NCBI GenBank assembly: GCA_021732445.1 | Contig: JAKFUZ010000005.1 | Span: 61,300 to 125,299 of the forward strand | DNA: 64,000 nucleotides | Direction of reading: 5' to 3' | Source: Sphingomonas sp. | GTDB taxonomy: Bacteria > Pseudomonadota > Alphaproteobacteria > Sphingomonadales > Sphingomonadaceae | In this document: in pieces, positions 25,259-35,607 of the stretch | Position numbering within the stretch: the stretch's first letter is position 1 | How the letters are laid out: the number at the start of each line of letters is the position of its first letter | Translations under genes and position numbers: made by a program | Notes under the pieces: model-generated | What the model was told of the DNA's origin: nothing | Seen by the model: the letters and a program-made list of their open reading frames with translations, nothing else | Database searches by the model: none

Positions 25259-27532
25259 ATGCCCTTGTCCGCCGCCGCCTCCGCCCGTGAAATCCTGGTG
25301 CGCCTCCACGATGTGATGGCCGCGCGCACCACCGCGCAGGCCAAGCTGAACCATGTCGTGCAGATCATCGGCGAAGCGCTCAACAGCGAGGTTTGCTCGA
25401 TTTACCTGCTGCGTGACGGGCTTTTGGAACTTTATGCGACGCGCGGGCTGGATCAGGCGGCAGTTCATGTCACCAAACTGGCGCCGGGCGAGGGCCTGGT
25501 CGGCACGATCGCTGAAGACGTCGAGACGCTGAACCTCGATGAAGCGGCCGCCCACCCGGATTTTGCCTTCAAGCCCGAAACCGGCGAGGAGCGGTTCCAC
25601 AGCTTTGCCGGCGTGCCGATCATCCGGCTGGAACGCGCAGTGGGCGTATTGTGCGTGCAGCATGTCGAGCCGCACCGCTATGACGAAGTCGAGATCGAGG
25701 CGCTGCAAACCGTGGCGATGGTCCTGTCCGAACTGATTTCAAATGCCGGGCTGGTCGATGCGACAGGGGGCGCCAGCACGCGCCCGCAAACCACGGCGCC
25801 GCTGCGCATCACCGGGCTGAAGCTGGTTGACGGCATGGCGCGGGGGGTGGCGGTGTATCACCAGCCGCGCGTAACCATCGAACATACCGTTGCCGAGGAT
25901 TCTGAGGCCGAGCGCCACCGCGTTTATGCCGCGTTTGACAAGATGCGCGAGCAAATCGAGCGGATGGCGGCGCAGGCCGAATTCGGCGTGGGTGGCGAGC
26001 ATGAGGAGGTGCTCGAAACCTACAAGATGTTCGCCTATGATGAAGGCTGGAGCCGGCGGATCAACGAGGCCATCGATTCCGGCCTGACCGCCGAAGCCGC
26101 TATTGAACGCGTGCAGCAGCGCACCCGGATGCGGATGCGCCAGATTGACGACCCACTGCTCGCCGAGCGGATGCACGACCTGGAGGATCTGTCCAACCGG
26201 CTGCTGCGCATCGTCTCGGGGCAAATGGGAACGGCGGCGCAAATGGGGCTGCGGCAGGACAGCATCCTCATCGCGCGCAATCTGGGGCCGGCCGAGCTGC
26301 TCGAATATGATCGGCGCCGCCTGAAAGGCGTTGTGCTGGAGGAAGGCTCGCTCACCGCCCATGTCACCATTGTCGCACGGGCGATGGGCGTGCCGGTGCT
26401 CGGTCGCGTACGCGACGTGCGCCAGCTCATTGCCGAGGGCGACCTGCTGCTGCTCGATGTGAGCGCTGGCACCGCATTTGTCCGCCCGACGCCGCCCATC
26501 GAGGAGAGTTTTGAAGGCAAGCTCCTCCTTAGTCAAAAACGCCGGGCGAGTTTTGCGGCGCTGAAGGCCCAGCCCCCGGTCACGCGGGATGGCACGCGGC
26601 TGGCGCTGATGGTCAATGCCGGCCTGCGCGACGATGTTGCCGCGCTCAACCTGACGGGCGCCGATGGCATTGGCCTGTTCCGCACCGAATTCCAGTTCCT
26701 GGTCTCCGCCACATTGCCGCAGCGCGAGCGCCAGTTTCGGCTGTACCGCGACGTGATGGAAGCAGCCGGCGATCGGCCGGTCGTTTTCCGCACGGTCGAT
26801 ATCGGCGGTGACAAGGCGCTCCCCTATCTCAAAGGCAATGTCGCCGACGAGGAAAATCCCGCAATGGGCTGGCGCGCGCTGCGCCTGGCGCTGGGACGCG
26901 AAGGGTTGATGAAAGCGCAGGCCCGGGCCCTGCTGGAAGCCGCCGCTGGCCGCACCCTGAATGTCATGTTCCCGATGGTGTCGGAACCCTGGGAATTTGA
27001 AGAAGCCCAGGCCCTGTTCGAGGCACAGCGCACCTGGCTTGCCACGCGCAACCGCAAGCTGCCGGTCGCCATCCGCTATGGTGCGATGCTCGAAGTGCCA
27101 GCGCTTGCCGAAATGCTTGACCTGCTGCTGCCCCGGCTCGATTTTTTGTCAATTGGCACCAATGACCTCACCCAGTTCCTGTTTGCCGCCGACCGCGCCA
27201 ACCCCAAGCTGGCCGAGCGGTATGACTGGCTCAGCCCGTCGATCCTGCGGTTCATTGCCCGCGTGGTGCCGCAGACGACCGCCGCCGGCGTTGAACTGGC
27301 GGTGTGCGGCGAAATGGGCGGGCGGACGCTTGAAGCGATGGCGCTGATCGGGCTGGGCATCGAGCGGCTGTCAATCACGCCCGCCGCCGTTGGCCCGGTC
27401 AAGGCGATGATCCGCTCGCTCGACCGCGCCAAGCTGATGCACGACATGGTGCTGCTGCTCGCCATTCCCCCACGCGACATGCGCGGCGCGCTCGCCGCCT
27501 GGGCGGCCGACAATGCCGTCGATCTGGCCTGA
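25259..27532 (+). CDS. ptsP: Phosphoenolpyruvate-protein phosphotransferase, EI-Ntr type
   Basis: First enzyme of the nitrogen PTS; it takes phosphate from PEP and passes it to NPr. An N-terminal GAF domain (about residues 10-165) can sense glutamine or a related signal. The PEP-utiliser mobile domain carries the phosphorylated histidine H368 in SLTAHVTIVAR. The C-terminal barrel has GLFRTEFQFL, TVDIGGDKALPYL, IGTNDLTQFLFAADR and the cysteine in LAVCGEMGG. The 757-residue length fits PtsP. No npr or EIIA gene is in the window. Confidence 0.96.
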   Translation: MPLSAAASAREILVRLHDVMAARTTAQAKLNHVVQIIGEALNSEVCSIYLLRDGLLELYATRGLDQAAVHVTKLAPGEGLVGTIAEDVETLNLDEAAAHPDFAFKPETGEERFHSFAGVPIIRLERAVGVLCVQHVEPHRYDEVEIEALQTVAMVLSELISNAGLVDATGGASTRPQTTAPLRITGLKLVDGMARGVAVYHQPRVTIEHTVAEDSEAERHRVYAAFDKMREQIERMAAQAEFGVGGEHEEVLETYKMFAYDEGWSRRINEAIDSGLTAEAAIERVQQRTRMRMRQIDDPLLAERMHDLEDLSNRLLRIVSGQMGTAAQMGLRQDSILIARNLGPAELLEYDRRRLKGVVLEEGSLTAHVTIVARAMGVPVLGRVRDVRQLIAEGDLLLLDVSAGTAFVRPTPPIEESFEGKLLLSQKRRASFAALKAQPPVTRDGTRLALMVNAGLRDDVAALNLTGADGIGLFRTEFQFLVSATLPQRERQFRLYRDVMEAAGDRPVVFRTVDIGGDKALPYLKGNVADEENPAMGWRALRLALGREGLMKAQARALLEAAAGRTLNVMFPMVSEPWEFEEAQALFEAQRTWLATRNRKLPVAIRYGAMLEVPALAEMLDLLLPRLDFLSIGTNDLTQFLFAADRANPKLAERYDWLSPSILRFIARVVPQTTAAGVELAVCGEMGGRTLEAMALIGLGIERLSITPAAVGPVKAMIRSLDRAKLMHDMVLLLAIPPRDMRGALAAWAADNAVDLA

Positions 27533-27623
27533 CATTTCTGTGTTTTGCGAGTAGCAGCGTTGACACCCGCCGACCGCTTTGGGACAAGCCCAACTTTATG
27601 TGTCCTCCGGGCTGGAGCTGATG

Positions 27624-28442
27624 ATGACTGAGGCCGAGAACAGCGAGCAGGAATCGCTGTTCCCCAAGCGGGCCGGCGAGCGGCTGGCGGAGGCACGCGC
27701 AGCGCTGGGCCTCTCCTTGGCCGAGATTGCCGCGCGCACCCGCATTCCGCTGCGCCATCTCGAAGCCATCGAGCAGTCAAACTATGCCAGCATGCCCTCC
27801 CACACTTATGCCATTGGCTTTGCCAAGGCTTATGCCAGGCAGGTCGGCGTTGATGAAGCGCTGGTGGGCCGCGACATTCGCGATCATGCCGCGCTGCCAC
27901 CGCGCCAGGCGGCATCGTTTGACCAGTTTGACATAAGCGACCCGGCCCGCCAGCCGCCGCGCGGCCTGGCCCTGATCGGCGGCGCCGTCGTGCTGCTGCT
28001 GCTACTCGGCATGGGCATATATTATGGCAGCGGTCTGTTCCAGGTCGACCCGACGGGTGCCCCGATCATCGCGACCACGACCGCGCCTGACGCCGCAGCG
28101 GCGGCACCGGGCGTTGCGACCGATGCCGCGCCCGCACCGCCCCCCGCCGGCGGGCAGGTGTCGCTGATCGCGACCGACGTGGTGTGGCTGCGCGTGTATG
28201 ACGCGACCCGCAAGTCCATCCATGAAGGCGAAATGAAGGCAGGGGACCGGTATGACGTGCCCAGCGATATCGCCCACCCGCTCATTAACATTGGCCGGCC
28301 CGACAAGCTGACGATCACCGTCAATGGCTCGGCCGTGCCGCCGCTTGGCGATGGCAAGCGCGCGTTGAAGGATGTCGAGATCAGCGCCGCCGCTTTGCTT
28401 GCGCGCGCCGCCGCGCCGCCCGCCCCATCCGCGGCGCCATAA
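27624..28442 (+). CDS. RodZ-like helix-turn-helix membrane protein
   Basis: The N-terminus (about residues 15-85) is a RodZ-type helix-turn-helix: GERLAEARAALGLSLAEIA then PLRHLEAIEQSNY. One membrane helix follows near residues 130-150, then an Ala/Pro-rich linker and a periplasmic DUF4115-like domain (VWLRVYDATRKSIHEGEMKAG). Such proteins link to the cell-shape cytoskeleton. I chose the second of two adjacent ATGs because the GGAG lies six bases before it. It follows ptsP by about 90 bases and precedes cpoB. Confidence 0.85.
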   Translation: MTEAENSEQESLFPKRAGERLAEARAALGLSLAEIAARTRIPLRHLEAIEQSNYASMPSHTYAIGFAKAYARQVGVDEALVGRDIRDHAALPPRQAASFDQFDISDPARQPPRGLALIGGAVVLLLLLGMGIYYGSGLFQVDPTGAPIIATTTAPDAAAAAPGVATDAAPAPPPAGGQVSLIATDVVWLRVYDATRKSIHEGEMKAGDRYDVPSDIAHPLINIGRPDKLTITVNGSAVPPLGDGKRALKDVEISAAALLARAAAPPAPSAAP

Positions 28443-28501
28443 GGGCTGGCGGCCTGCCCCGCGCTCAGGCTATGATCCGAGCGGTGACGGATAAAGGGTA
28501 A

Positions 28502-29500
28502 ATGATGCGTAACATTGTAAGGGCCGTCCTGATCGCGGCTGGACTTGTCGTGGCGCCCACCGGCGCGGTCGTGGTGGCGCCCACCGGCGCGCTTGTAGTG
28601 GCCCCCGCCGGCGCTTTGGCGCAGACCGCGATCGAGGGCCGGGTCGACCGGCTGGAGCGCGAAATGCGCGCCGTGCAGCGCAAGGTTTTCCCCGGTGGCA
28701 ACAGCCAGTTGTTCACGCCTGACGTCGCACCGCCGGCCGCCGCCGGCCCGCTCCCCGGCACGCCTGCCAGCGCGCCCGATATCGACATGGCCGCGCGGAT
28801 AAACGCGCTGGAATCGCAGATGCGCAGCGCCACGGGCCAAAGCGAACAGGCGCTCCACCGCGTGCAACTGCTCGAAGAGGCGTTTGCCGCCTATAAGCGC
28901 GCGACCGAGGCCCGGCTGAAGGCGCTTGAAGAGGGCGTCGCCGCGAGCGGAAGTGCAGCCCCGGCTATCACGGCGCCCGGCACACCGCCGCCTGCGGCAC
29001 CCAAAAAACCCTCAGCGGCCGTGCCCGCTCCCGCCAAGCCCGTGGCGGCTGACCCCGCCCGCGCCGCGCTTGTGGCTGCGGTGGAAAAGCCCGTCACGAG
29101 CGATCCTGCTGACGACGGCTATGTCTATGGCTACCGGCTATGGGCTGCCAAACTCTATCCCGAGGCGGAAGCGCAACTGAAAAGCGTCGTCGCCAAATAC
29201 CCGACGCACCGGCGCGCAAGCTGGGCGCAGAACCTGCTGGGCCGGGCTTATCTGGATGATGGCAAACCCTCGCTTGCCTCGCTCGCTTTTTACGACAGTT
29301 ACAAGAAATTTCACGATGGCGAACGCGCGCCCGACAGCCTGTTGTTTCTCGCCACCGCGCTCAAAAAACTTGGAAAACCGGCAAGCGACATCTGCAAGGT
29401 CTATGACGAACTGACCGAGGCCTATCCCGACCGCATCACCGCCGCAATGCAGGCTGACGTCGCCCGCGGTCGCACCGACGCCAAGTGCACCACCAAGTAA
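28502..29500 (+). CDS. cpoB: Tol-Pal system-associated protein CpoB (YbgF)
   Basis: Periplasmic protein that coordinates outer-membrane constriction with peptidoglycan synthesis. It has a signal peptide, a short coiled coil (IEGRVDRLEREMRAVQRKVF), a second coiled segment, a Pro/Ala linker and C-terminal tetratricopeptide repeats starting near YVYGYRLWAAKLYPEAEAQL. The signal peptide contains three 8-residue repeats of the type LVVAPTGA. The order cpoB-tilS-ftsH is standard in Alphaproteobacteria; tolB and pal are outside the window. Confidence 0.92.
   Translation: MMRNIVRAVLIAAGLVVAPTGAVVVAPTGALVVAPAGALAQTAIEGRVDRLEREMRAVQRKVFPGGNSQLFTPDVAPPAAAGPLPGTPASAPDIDMAARINALESQMRSATGQSEQALHRVQLLEEAFAAYKRATEARLKALEEGVAASGSAAPAITAPGTPPPAAPKKPSAAVPAPAKPVAADPARAALVAAVEKPVTSDPADDGYVYGYRLWAAKLYPEAEAQLKSVVAKYPTHRRASWAQNLLGRAYLDDGKPSLASLAFYDSYKKFHDGERAPDSLLFLATALKKLGKPASDICKVYDELTEAYPDRITAAMQADVARGRTDAKCTTK
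28544..28615. repeat. Three 24-bp repeats in cpoB signal peptide
   Basis: Units at 28544-28567, 28568-28591 and 28592-28615 encode LVVAPTGA, VVVAPTGA and LVVAPAGA. They make up most of the hydrophobic core of the signal peptide, and cleavage is probably just after (ALA before QTAIEG). The unit is a multiple of three bases. Confidence 0.85.
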
Positions 29501-29504
29501 GGCA

Positions 29505-30548
29505 ATGAGCGCGGTCGACCCCGCGCTCATCAGCCGGTTCGACAGGGATTTCGCCGCGGCGCTCGGCCGGCCGGTGGCGCCGGACGAGCAGATTGCGATG
29601 GCAGTTTCGGGCGGGCCGGATTCGATGGCCATGCTGACGCTTGCGGTCCGCGCGTTTCCGGGCCGGGTGATCGCGGCGACGGTTGATCATCAGTTACGCC
29701 GCGAAAGCGCAGACGAGGCGGCGATGGTTGCCGCGCACTGCGCAACGCTTGGGCTCGCTCATGCGGTTCTTGTGCCAGAAGCGCCCATCGGCTCAAGCAA
29801 CGTACAGGCCAATGCCCGCACGGCGCGCTACCGGCTCCTTGAGCGCTGGGCCGTGAACAGCGGCGCATTTGTGCTGGCGACGGCGCACCATGCCGACGAT
29901 CAGGCCGAAACGTTCCTGATGCGCGCCGCGCGCGGTTCTGGCGTCGCGGGGCTGGCGGGCATCAGGGTGCGGCAACGGGTGGCGCTGCCGCCGCCCGGAT
30001 CAGCCTTTGGCACGCGCCCGCTCGATATCGTGCGGCCGTTGCTTGGCTGGCGGGCCGGCACCCTGCGCGATATGGTGACGCACGCAGGCGTGCCCTTTGT
30101 CGATGATCCGAGCAATGGAGACGCTCATTATGAGCGGACCGGCTTTCGCGCGCTGCTGAACGCCAGCGGCCTGCTTGATGCAGCGAGCCTTGCCCTGTCG
30201 GCCGCCAATCTGGCCGAGGCCGACGCCGCGCTGCGCGCCATGGAGGGCTGGCTGTGGCAGACGCGCAGGGTTGCGCCGGTTGGCCTTGCGCCCCCTGATG
30301 ACGAGGTGTGGCTTGATCTTTCCGGGCTGCCGCGCGAACTGAAACGACGCCTTGCGCGCGCGGCAATCGACCAGGCGCGGCTCGTCAACGGCATCACCCG
30401 CCCGGGCTTTTCGGCCGCGAGCAACGTCGAGGCACTGCTCGACGCGCTCGACTCCGGCACCGCCGCCACCCAGGGCGGCATCCTGGCGGCACCGCAACCC
30501 GGCGGAATCTGCCGGTTTTGCCCCGCGCCACCGCGTCGATCACGCTGA
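29505..30548 (+). CDS. tilS: tRNA(Ile)-lysidine synthetase
   Basis: It ligates lysine to C34 of tRNA-Ile (CAU anticodon), changing its codon reading from AUG to AUA. The PP-loop motif SGGPDS is at residues 35-40, and [19 protein letters not shown] gives the second conserved block. The start ATG is four bases after the cpoB stop. At 347 residues it lacks much of the C-terminal domain of the E. coli enzyme, as is usual in many Alphaproteobacteria. Confidence 0.95.
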   Translation: MSAVDPALISRFDRDFAAALGRPVAPDEQIAMAVSGGPDSMAMLTLAVRAFPGRVIAATVDHQLRRESADEAAMVAAHCATLGLAHAVLVPEAPIGSSNVQANARTARYRLLERWAVNSGAFVLATAHHADDQAETFLMRAARGSGVAGLAGIRVRQRVALPPPGSAFGTRPLDIVRPLLGWRAGTLRDMVTHAGVPFVDDPSNGDAHYERTGFRALLNASGLLDAASLALSAANLAEADAALRAMEGWLWQTRRVAPVGLAPPDDEVWLDLSGLPRELKRRLARAAIDQARLVNGITRPGFSAASNVEALLDALDSGTAATQGGILAAPQPGGICRFCPAPPRRSR

Positions 30549-30584
30549 TCGCCGCAATCCATGAGCAATCGCGACGTTGTTCCA

Positions 30585-30612
30585 TTGCCATTAACCTGGA
30601 CGTGCTTATCTT
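30585..30612 (+). promoter_or_regulatory. Possible sigma-70-type promoter of ftsH
   Basis: TTGCCA (30585-30590) and TATCTT (30607-30612) are separated by 16 bases and lie about 28 bases before the ftsH ATG. This short AT-richer stretch stands out between two GC-rich genes. The match is moderate and untested. Confidence 0.3.
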
Positions 30613-30640
30613 AGGCGTTCGAGAAAGGTATCACGCGCTC

Positions 30641-32596
30641 ATGAACGACAATGACAAGCAGCCCGATGGCGGCGGCAATCCGTGGATGAAGAGCCTGGCA
30701 ATCTGGGCGGGCATCCTGCTGGCGCTTGCGCTGTTCGTGACCTTGTTCGAAGGCACCAGCCAGACGGCACAATCGGGCACCACCATTTCCTATTCCGCCT
30801 TCCTCGCCAAGGTGAAGGAAGGTACCGTGAGCAGCGTCAACATATCTGGCGATGTGGTGACGGGCACGCTTTCGAACGACCAGAAATTCCGCACCTATGC
30901 GCCCGCTGATCCGCGCCTTACCGACCGGCTCATCGAAAAAGGCGTACAGATCAACGCGCGGCCTGAGGAAGGGCCTTCGATCTGGCAATATCTGCTCATT
31001 CAGTCGCTGCCGTTCATCCTGATGCTGGGCATCGCCTTTGTCGTCATTCGCCAGATGCAGAAAAATTCAGGGTCGGGCGCGATGGGCTTTGGCAAGTCGC
31101 GGGCGAAGATGCTGACGCAAAAGGAAGGTCGCGTGACGTTTGACGATGTCGCCGGCATCGACGAGGCGCGCGAAGAATTGCAGGAAATCGTCGATTTTCT
31201 CAAAGACCCGACCAAATTTGCGCGGTTGGGCGGCAAAATTCCCAAAGGGGCGCTGCTCGTGGGCAGCCCCGGCACCGGCAAGACGCTGTTGGCGCGGGCG
31301 ATTGCCGGTGAAGCGGGCGTGCCTTTCTTCACCATCTCCGGCTCGGACTTTGTCGAAATGTTCGTGGGCGTCGGCGCCAGCCGCGTGCGCGACATGTTTG
31401 AACAGGCCAAGAAATCTGCCCCCTGCATCGTCTTCATCGACGAAATCGACGCGGTTGGCCGGCACCGGGGCGCAGGCCTTGGCAACGGCAATGACGAGCG
31501 CGAACAGACGCTTAACCAGTTGCTGGTCGAAATGGATGGCTTCGAGGCGAACGAAGGCATCATCATCATCGCCGCCACCAACCGCCCCGATGTGCTTGAC
31601 CCCGCGCTGCTGCGCCCGGGCCGGTTTGATCGCCGCGTGACCGTGCCGCTGCCCGACATTGAGGGCCGCGTGAAAATTCTTGAAGTGCACATGAAAAAGG
31701 TGCCGCTCGCCCCCGATGTCGATGCCCGCACGCTCGCGCGCGGCACGCCTGGCATGTCGGGAGCCGATCTGGCGAACCTCGTCAATGAAGCAGCGCTCAT
31801 GGCGGCGCGGCTGGGCAAGCGGCTGGTGGCGATGGCACAGTTCGAGACCGCAAAGGACCGCGTCATCATGGGCACCGAGTGGAAATCGCTCGTGATGACC
31901 CCGGAAGAAAAGCGCATGACCGCCTATCACGAGGCCGGCCATGCGCTGGTGCGGGTGCATGAACCGGCTTCCGACCCGATCCACAAGGCAACCATCATCC
32001 CGCGCGGCGGCGCGCTTGGCATGGTGGTGTCGATGCCGGAGCGCGACAATTATTCCTACCACCGCGACAAGATGTATGCCGACCTGTCGACCGTGATGGG
32101 CGGGCGCGTGGCCGAGGAAATCATCTTTGGCTATGACAAGGTATCGTCCGGCGCTTCGGGCGACATCAAGCAGGCAACCAAGCTTGCCCGCGCGATGGTG
32201 ATGCAGTGGGGCATGTCGGACAAGCTCGGCCCGCTGCAATATGAAGAGCAGCAGGAAGAAACCTTCCTTGGCTATTCGCAGTCGCAGCGGCACAATATGT
32301 CGAACGAGACAGCGCTTGCCATCGACAGTGAAATCCGCCGGCTGATCGACGAAGGCCATGCGCGCGCAACGTCAATCCTGACCGACAATATCGACAAGCT
32401 CCACGTTGTCGCCAATGCGCTGCTTGAATATGAAACGCTCACCGGCGACGAGATCAAGCGGCTGGCCGCGGGCGAAGACATTGGCCGCGACAATGACGGC
32501 CCCAAGGCGCCGGCGCTGCCGACGGGGGGCACCGCCATCCCCAAGACGCGGCGACCCAGCGGCCCATTCGGCAACCCGGCACCGCAAGGCGCCTGA
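30641..32596 (+). CDS. ftsH: ATP-dependent zinc metalloprotease FtsH
   Basis: Membrane-bound AAA+ protease that degrades misfolded membrane proteins and selected regulators. Two N-terminal membrane helices enclose a periplasmic segment. Walker A is GSPGTGKT at residues 208-215, Walker B is [11 protein letters not shown], and the second region of homology is [19 protein letters not shown]. The zinc site is HEAGH at 430-434. I chose the ATG giving [11 protein letters not shown]; it produces 651 residues, the normal length, and has GAGAAAGG upstream. Confidence 0.98.
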   Translation: MNDNDKQPDGGGNPWMKSLAIWAGILLALALFVTLFEGTSQTAQSGTTISYSAFLAKVKEGTVSSVNISGDVVTGTLSNDQKFRTYAPADPRLTDRLIEKGVQINARPEEGPSIWQYLLIQSLPFILMLGIAFVVIRQMQKNSGSGAMGFGKSRAKMLTQKEGRVTFDDVAGIDEAREELQEIVDFLKDPTKFARLGGKIPKGALLVGSPGTGKTLLARAIAGEAGVPFFTISGSDFVEMFVGVGASRVRDMFEQAKKSAPCIVFIDEIDAVGRHRGAGLGNGNDEREQTLNQLLVEMDGFEANEGIIIIAATNRPDVLDPALLRPGRFDRRVTVPLPDIEGRVKILEVHMKKVPLAPDVDARTLARGTPGMSGADLANLVNEAALMAARLGKRLVAMAQFETAKDRVIMGTEWKSLVMTPEEKRMTAYHEAGHALVRVHEPASDPIHKATIIPRGGALGMVVSMPERDNYSYHRDKMYADLSTVMGGRVAEEIIFGYDKVSSGASGDIKQATKLARAMVMQWGMSDKLGPLQYEEQQEETFLGYSQSQRHNMSNETALAIDSEIRRLIDEGHARATSILTDNIDKLHVVANALLEYETLTGDEIKRLAAGEDIGRDNDGPKAPALPTGGTAIPKTRRPSGPFGNPAPQGA

Positions 32597-32693
32597 GGGT
32601 TGCAATTGGCGAGCTAGCAGCACCAGGCCTTCATCCCGCGTTCAGCGTCCATCGGGCACTGAGCGCGGGATTTTCATGGGTGGAGGGACTGGG

Positions 32694-33086
32694 ATGATAC
32701 GCAAACTCGTCGGGCTTTTGTCATTGGGTGCAGTGCTCGTGGTGCCTGTTGCGGCAAATGCCATGTCGGTGTCAGATTTTCTGACCAAGGCCGATGCGCT
32801 CAAGGCGCGCGGCTTTCTTGCTGTCGGATCGCCCGACATCGCGCTGCTCAAAGGCGAAATTGATACAGCCTCCAAACTATATCGCGACAGCCTGGCCGCA
32901 GAAATCGCTTCGGGGCGCAAGCCATCGAGCTGCCCGCCCCCCAAGGGCACCGCAAAAATCACCAGCAACGATCTTATCGCCAGCTTCCGCGCCATCCCAC
33001 CGGCGCAGCGGCGCACAAGCGTTGCCGCGGCCTTTGCCGCCATGATGAAAAAGCGCTACCCCTGCCCTGGCTCCAGCGCGGCGTGA
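32694..33086 (+). CDS. Small exported protein of unknown function
   Basis: A 130-residue protein with a Sec signal peptide (MIRKLVGLLSLGAVLVVPVA, cleavage near ANA) and a helical mature part with two cysteines (SSCPPPKG and RYPCPGSS) that may form a disulfide. A perfect GGAGGG lies six bases before the ATG. The C-terminal pattern (LIASFRAIPPAQR...AMMKKRYPC) is somewhat like Rap1a/Tai-type small proteins, but I do not assign that function. Confidence 0.78.
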   Translation: MIRKLVGLLSLGAVLVVPVAANAMSVSDFLTKADALKARGFLAVGSPDIALLKGEIDTASKLYRDSLAAEIASGRKPSSCPPPKGTAKITSNDLIASFRAIPPAQRRTSVAAAFAAMMKKRYPCPGSSAA

Positions 33087-33113
33087 GGGTTGGCGCCATG
33101 CGCCGTTCCACCC

Positions 33114-34217
33114 CTAATGGATCACCCCAAGCACCGCGACGATGAACACCCCCACCGCGATGGTGGACGACGCCAGCAGCGCAACCGTGCGCCACGCGGC
33201 GCCAAAGCGGGTGAGGCCGTAGGCCCCGCGCAACTGCTTGTACATATGGAGCGGGGGGCCGAACACCAGCACGGCGCCAATCATGCCACCGGGCAGGCCA
33301 ACCGCCCGCAACAGGCTTAAGCCCACGACCCCCATCGTCATCGCCGACAGCGAATAAATCGCAAAGATCGCATGGTCATAAGGCCCGACATCGCGCCGGA
33401 ACGCGAACAACAGCCAGATAAACGGCAGCGAAATGGGAATGAGCAGCCAACTGAACTTATAGGCGCTCGATTGCAGTTTGTAGAGGAACAGCGCCGGCTC
33501 GGCAGCGGCGGCGTCTACCCGCTCATCCAGCCAGGGCAGGCCCGTATGCACCTTGGCGCGCAGCAAACGAATAGTGCCCCCCGTATCCCCCAGCGCGATG
33601 CTTACCGCGGCGCGCATTCCGTCGATCTCATCCTCGGCTGACGATATCTTGTCGTCAATCGCCGCGGTGTTGCCGCCCTTGGCCACCAGCACCGCCCGCT
33701 GCGCGACAAGCCGGGCAAGCTCTGCCTGTTTCTTGGCCACTTCGGCTGTGGCTTTGGCGGGGAGCAGCTTTTGCCCATTACTGGCGGTGTTCACATTTGG
33801 CACTATCGGGCCGCCCACCGACTCGAACGTCGCGACCATGAGAAACACCGAGAACAGGAAGAGCGCGAGCGGCGACACGAACGTCACGCGCTCGCCGGCG
33901 ATGTAGCGGCGCGTCAATTGCCCGGGCCGGGTGAACAGCATCGGCAGCGTCGTCCAGATGCGCCCTTCGAAATGAAACACGCCGTGGAGCAGATCATGGC
34001 CGATTGACGCAAGCGTCTTGTGGACATGCGCCCGCTGACCGCAACCATGGCAATGGGTGCCGACCAGAGCTGTCCGGCAATTCAGGCATGTGCCATGGCC
34101 GGAAGCGCCGGACGCGCCGGACGCGCCGGAATGCGGTCTGGTGGCGGCATCGTCCACCGCGTGCGCGGCAAGCCCGCCCGTCACCATATCACCTGCTGCT
34201 GCCAATTCCCCCGACAT
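33114..34217 (-). CDS. DUF3667 domain membrane protein
   Basis: A 367-residue protein with an N-terminal zinc-ribbon-like segment (CLNCRTALVGTHCHGCGQ), then the DUF3667 core (LLHGVFHFEGRIWTTLPMLF, RPGQLTRRYIAGERVTFVSPL) and several membrane helices. A coiled segment lies between the first and second helices. The family has no known biochemical role. Near the N-terminus the sequence SGA is repeated three times, encoded by a 9-bp tandem repeat at 34105-34131. It is divergent from proA. Confidence 0.88.
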   Translation of the reverse strand: MSGELAAAGDMVTGGLAAHAVDDAATRPHSGASGASGASGHGTCLNCRTALVGTHCHGCGQRAHVHKTLASIGHDLLHGVFHFEGRIWTTLPMLFTRPGQLTRRYIAGERVTFVSPLALFLFSVFLMVATFESVGGPIVPNVNTASNGQKLLPAKATAEVAKKQAELARLVAQRAVLVAKGGNTAAIDDKISSAEDEIDGMRAAVSIALGDTGGTIRLLRAKVHTGLPWLDERVDAAAAEPALFLYKLQSSAYKFSWLLIPISLPFIWLLFAFRRDVGPYDHAIFAIYSLSAMTMGVVGLSLLRAVGLPGGMIGAVLVFGPPLHMYKQLRGAYGLTRFGAAWRTVALLASSTIAVGVFIVAVLGVIH

Positions 34218-34313
34218 GGCCGGTGACTATCACTGGCATGGTGTCGTGGCGAGCGGATTTGCAAGGACACAGGGGGCTTTCGGTCGCCGGCGCGGTCATG
34301 CTACCGACGGGGG

Positions 34314-35579
34314 ATGGACATGCCGATACCTTCCGCCGATGCCGTCATCGCCGACATGGCGCAGCGCGCGCGCCTGGCATCGATGCGGCTGGCGAGGCTG
34401 TCACCACCCGAGCGCGCAGCAGGCGTCGCCATGGTCGCAGAGGCGCTCCGCGCCGCGAGCGCCGACATCGCGGCCGCCAACGCAACCGACATGGCCAATG
34501 CCACCCTGGCCGGACTTTCGGCCGCGATGCTCGACCGGCTGATGCTCAACCCCGCGCGCGTCGCCGCGATGGCAGATGGCGTTGCAACCGTCGCCGCCCT
34601 GCCCGATCCGGTCGGCGACATACTGGACACCCGCACTCGCCCCAACGGCCTTGTGCTCAGCCGGGTACGCGTGCCCATCGGGGTGATCGGCATCATCTAT
34701 GAAAGCCGGCCGAATGTGACGGCGGATGCAGCGGCGCTGTGCGTCAGATCGGGTAACGCGGTCATCCTGCGCGGCGGATCGGAAGCGGTGGCGAGCAACC
34801 GTGCAATCCACGCAGCCTTTGTGCGCGGGCTGGCGGATGCCGGGCTGCCGGTGGACGCGGTGCAACTGGTCGGCTCAACCGACCGGGCGCTGGTCGGCGC
34901 GATGCTGGCCGCAGCAGGCGGCATCGACATGATCGTGCCACGCGGCGGCAAAAACCTTGTCGCGCGCGTACAGGCGGAGGCGCGGGTGCCCGTGCTCGCG
35001 CATCTCGACGGCGTGAACCATGTATTTGTGCATAGATCGGCCGATCATGCCATGGCCGCGGCAATCGCCGTCAACGCCAAGATGCGGCGAACGGGCGTGT
35101 GCGGCGCGATGGAGACATTGCTCATCGACCGCGCTTATCCCCATGCTGCGGCGCTTATCGGCGCGCTGGTGGCGAGCGGCTGCGCCGTGCGCGGCGATGC
35201 AGCGGCGTGCGCCCTGGTGCCAACGCTGACCCCGGCGGACGCGGCCGACTGGGACACCGAATATCTTGACGCGGTCGCCTCGGTCGCGATGGTTGACGGG
35301 CTGGGCGGCGCGCTTGCGCATATAGCCAGGCACGGCTCGCACCATACCGACGCGATTATTGCCGCCGACAGCGCCGCCGCCGAGCGATTTCTGGCCGAGG
35401 TCGACAGCGCCATCGTGCTGTGGAACGCCTCCACCCAGTTTGCCGATGGCGGCGAATTCGGGCTTGGCGCGGAAATCGGCATCGCAACCGGGCGGCTCCA
35501 TGCGCGCGGGCCAGTCGCGCTTGAAGGGCTGACGACCTATAAATGGGTCGCGCGCGGCACCGGGCAGGTGCGGCCTTGA
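34314..35579 (+). CDS. proA: Gamma-glutamyl phosphate reductase
   Basis: It reduces gamma-glutamyl phosphate to glutamate semialdehyde in proline synthesis. The aldehyde dehydrogenase-like fold shows the catalytic cysteine C263 in MRRTGVCGAMETLL, plus VIYESRPNVT-like (GIIYESRPNVT) and LRGGSEA loops and the C-terminal TYKWVARGTGQVRP. Length (421) is normal. A second in-frame ATG six bases later is an alternative start. It opens the proA-nadD-rsfS-rlmH series. Confidence 0.97.
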   Translation: MDMPIPSADAVIADMAQRARLASMRLARLSPPERAAGVAMVAEALRAASADIAAANATDMANATLAGLSAAMLDRLMLNPARVAAMADGVATVAALPDPVGDILDTRTRPNGLVLSRVRVPIGVIGIIYESRPNVTADAAALCVRSGNAVILRGGSEAVASNRAIHAAFVRGLADAGLPVDAVQLVGSTDRALVGAMLAAAGGIDMIVPRGGKNLVARVQAEARVPVLAHLDGVNHVFVHRSADHAMAAAIAVNAKMRRTGVCGAMETLLIDRAYPHAAALIGALVASGCAVRGDAAACALVPTLTPADAADWDTEYLDAVASVAMVDGLGGALAHIARHGSHHTDAIIAADSAAAERFLAEVDSAIVLWNASTQFADGGEFGLGAEIGIATGRLHARGPVALEGLTTYKWVARGTGQVRP

Positions 35580-35607
35580 TGCGCGGTTTCTGCGGCGCTG
35601 CCGGCTG

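Noticed and set aside
30551..30640. Extended N-terminus for FtsH from upstream in-frame codons
   Set aside because: The upstream part does not look like FtsH and would place the promoter-like and ribosome binding sequences inside the gene.
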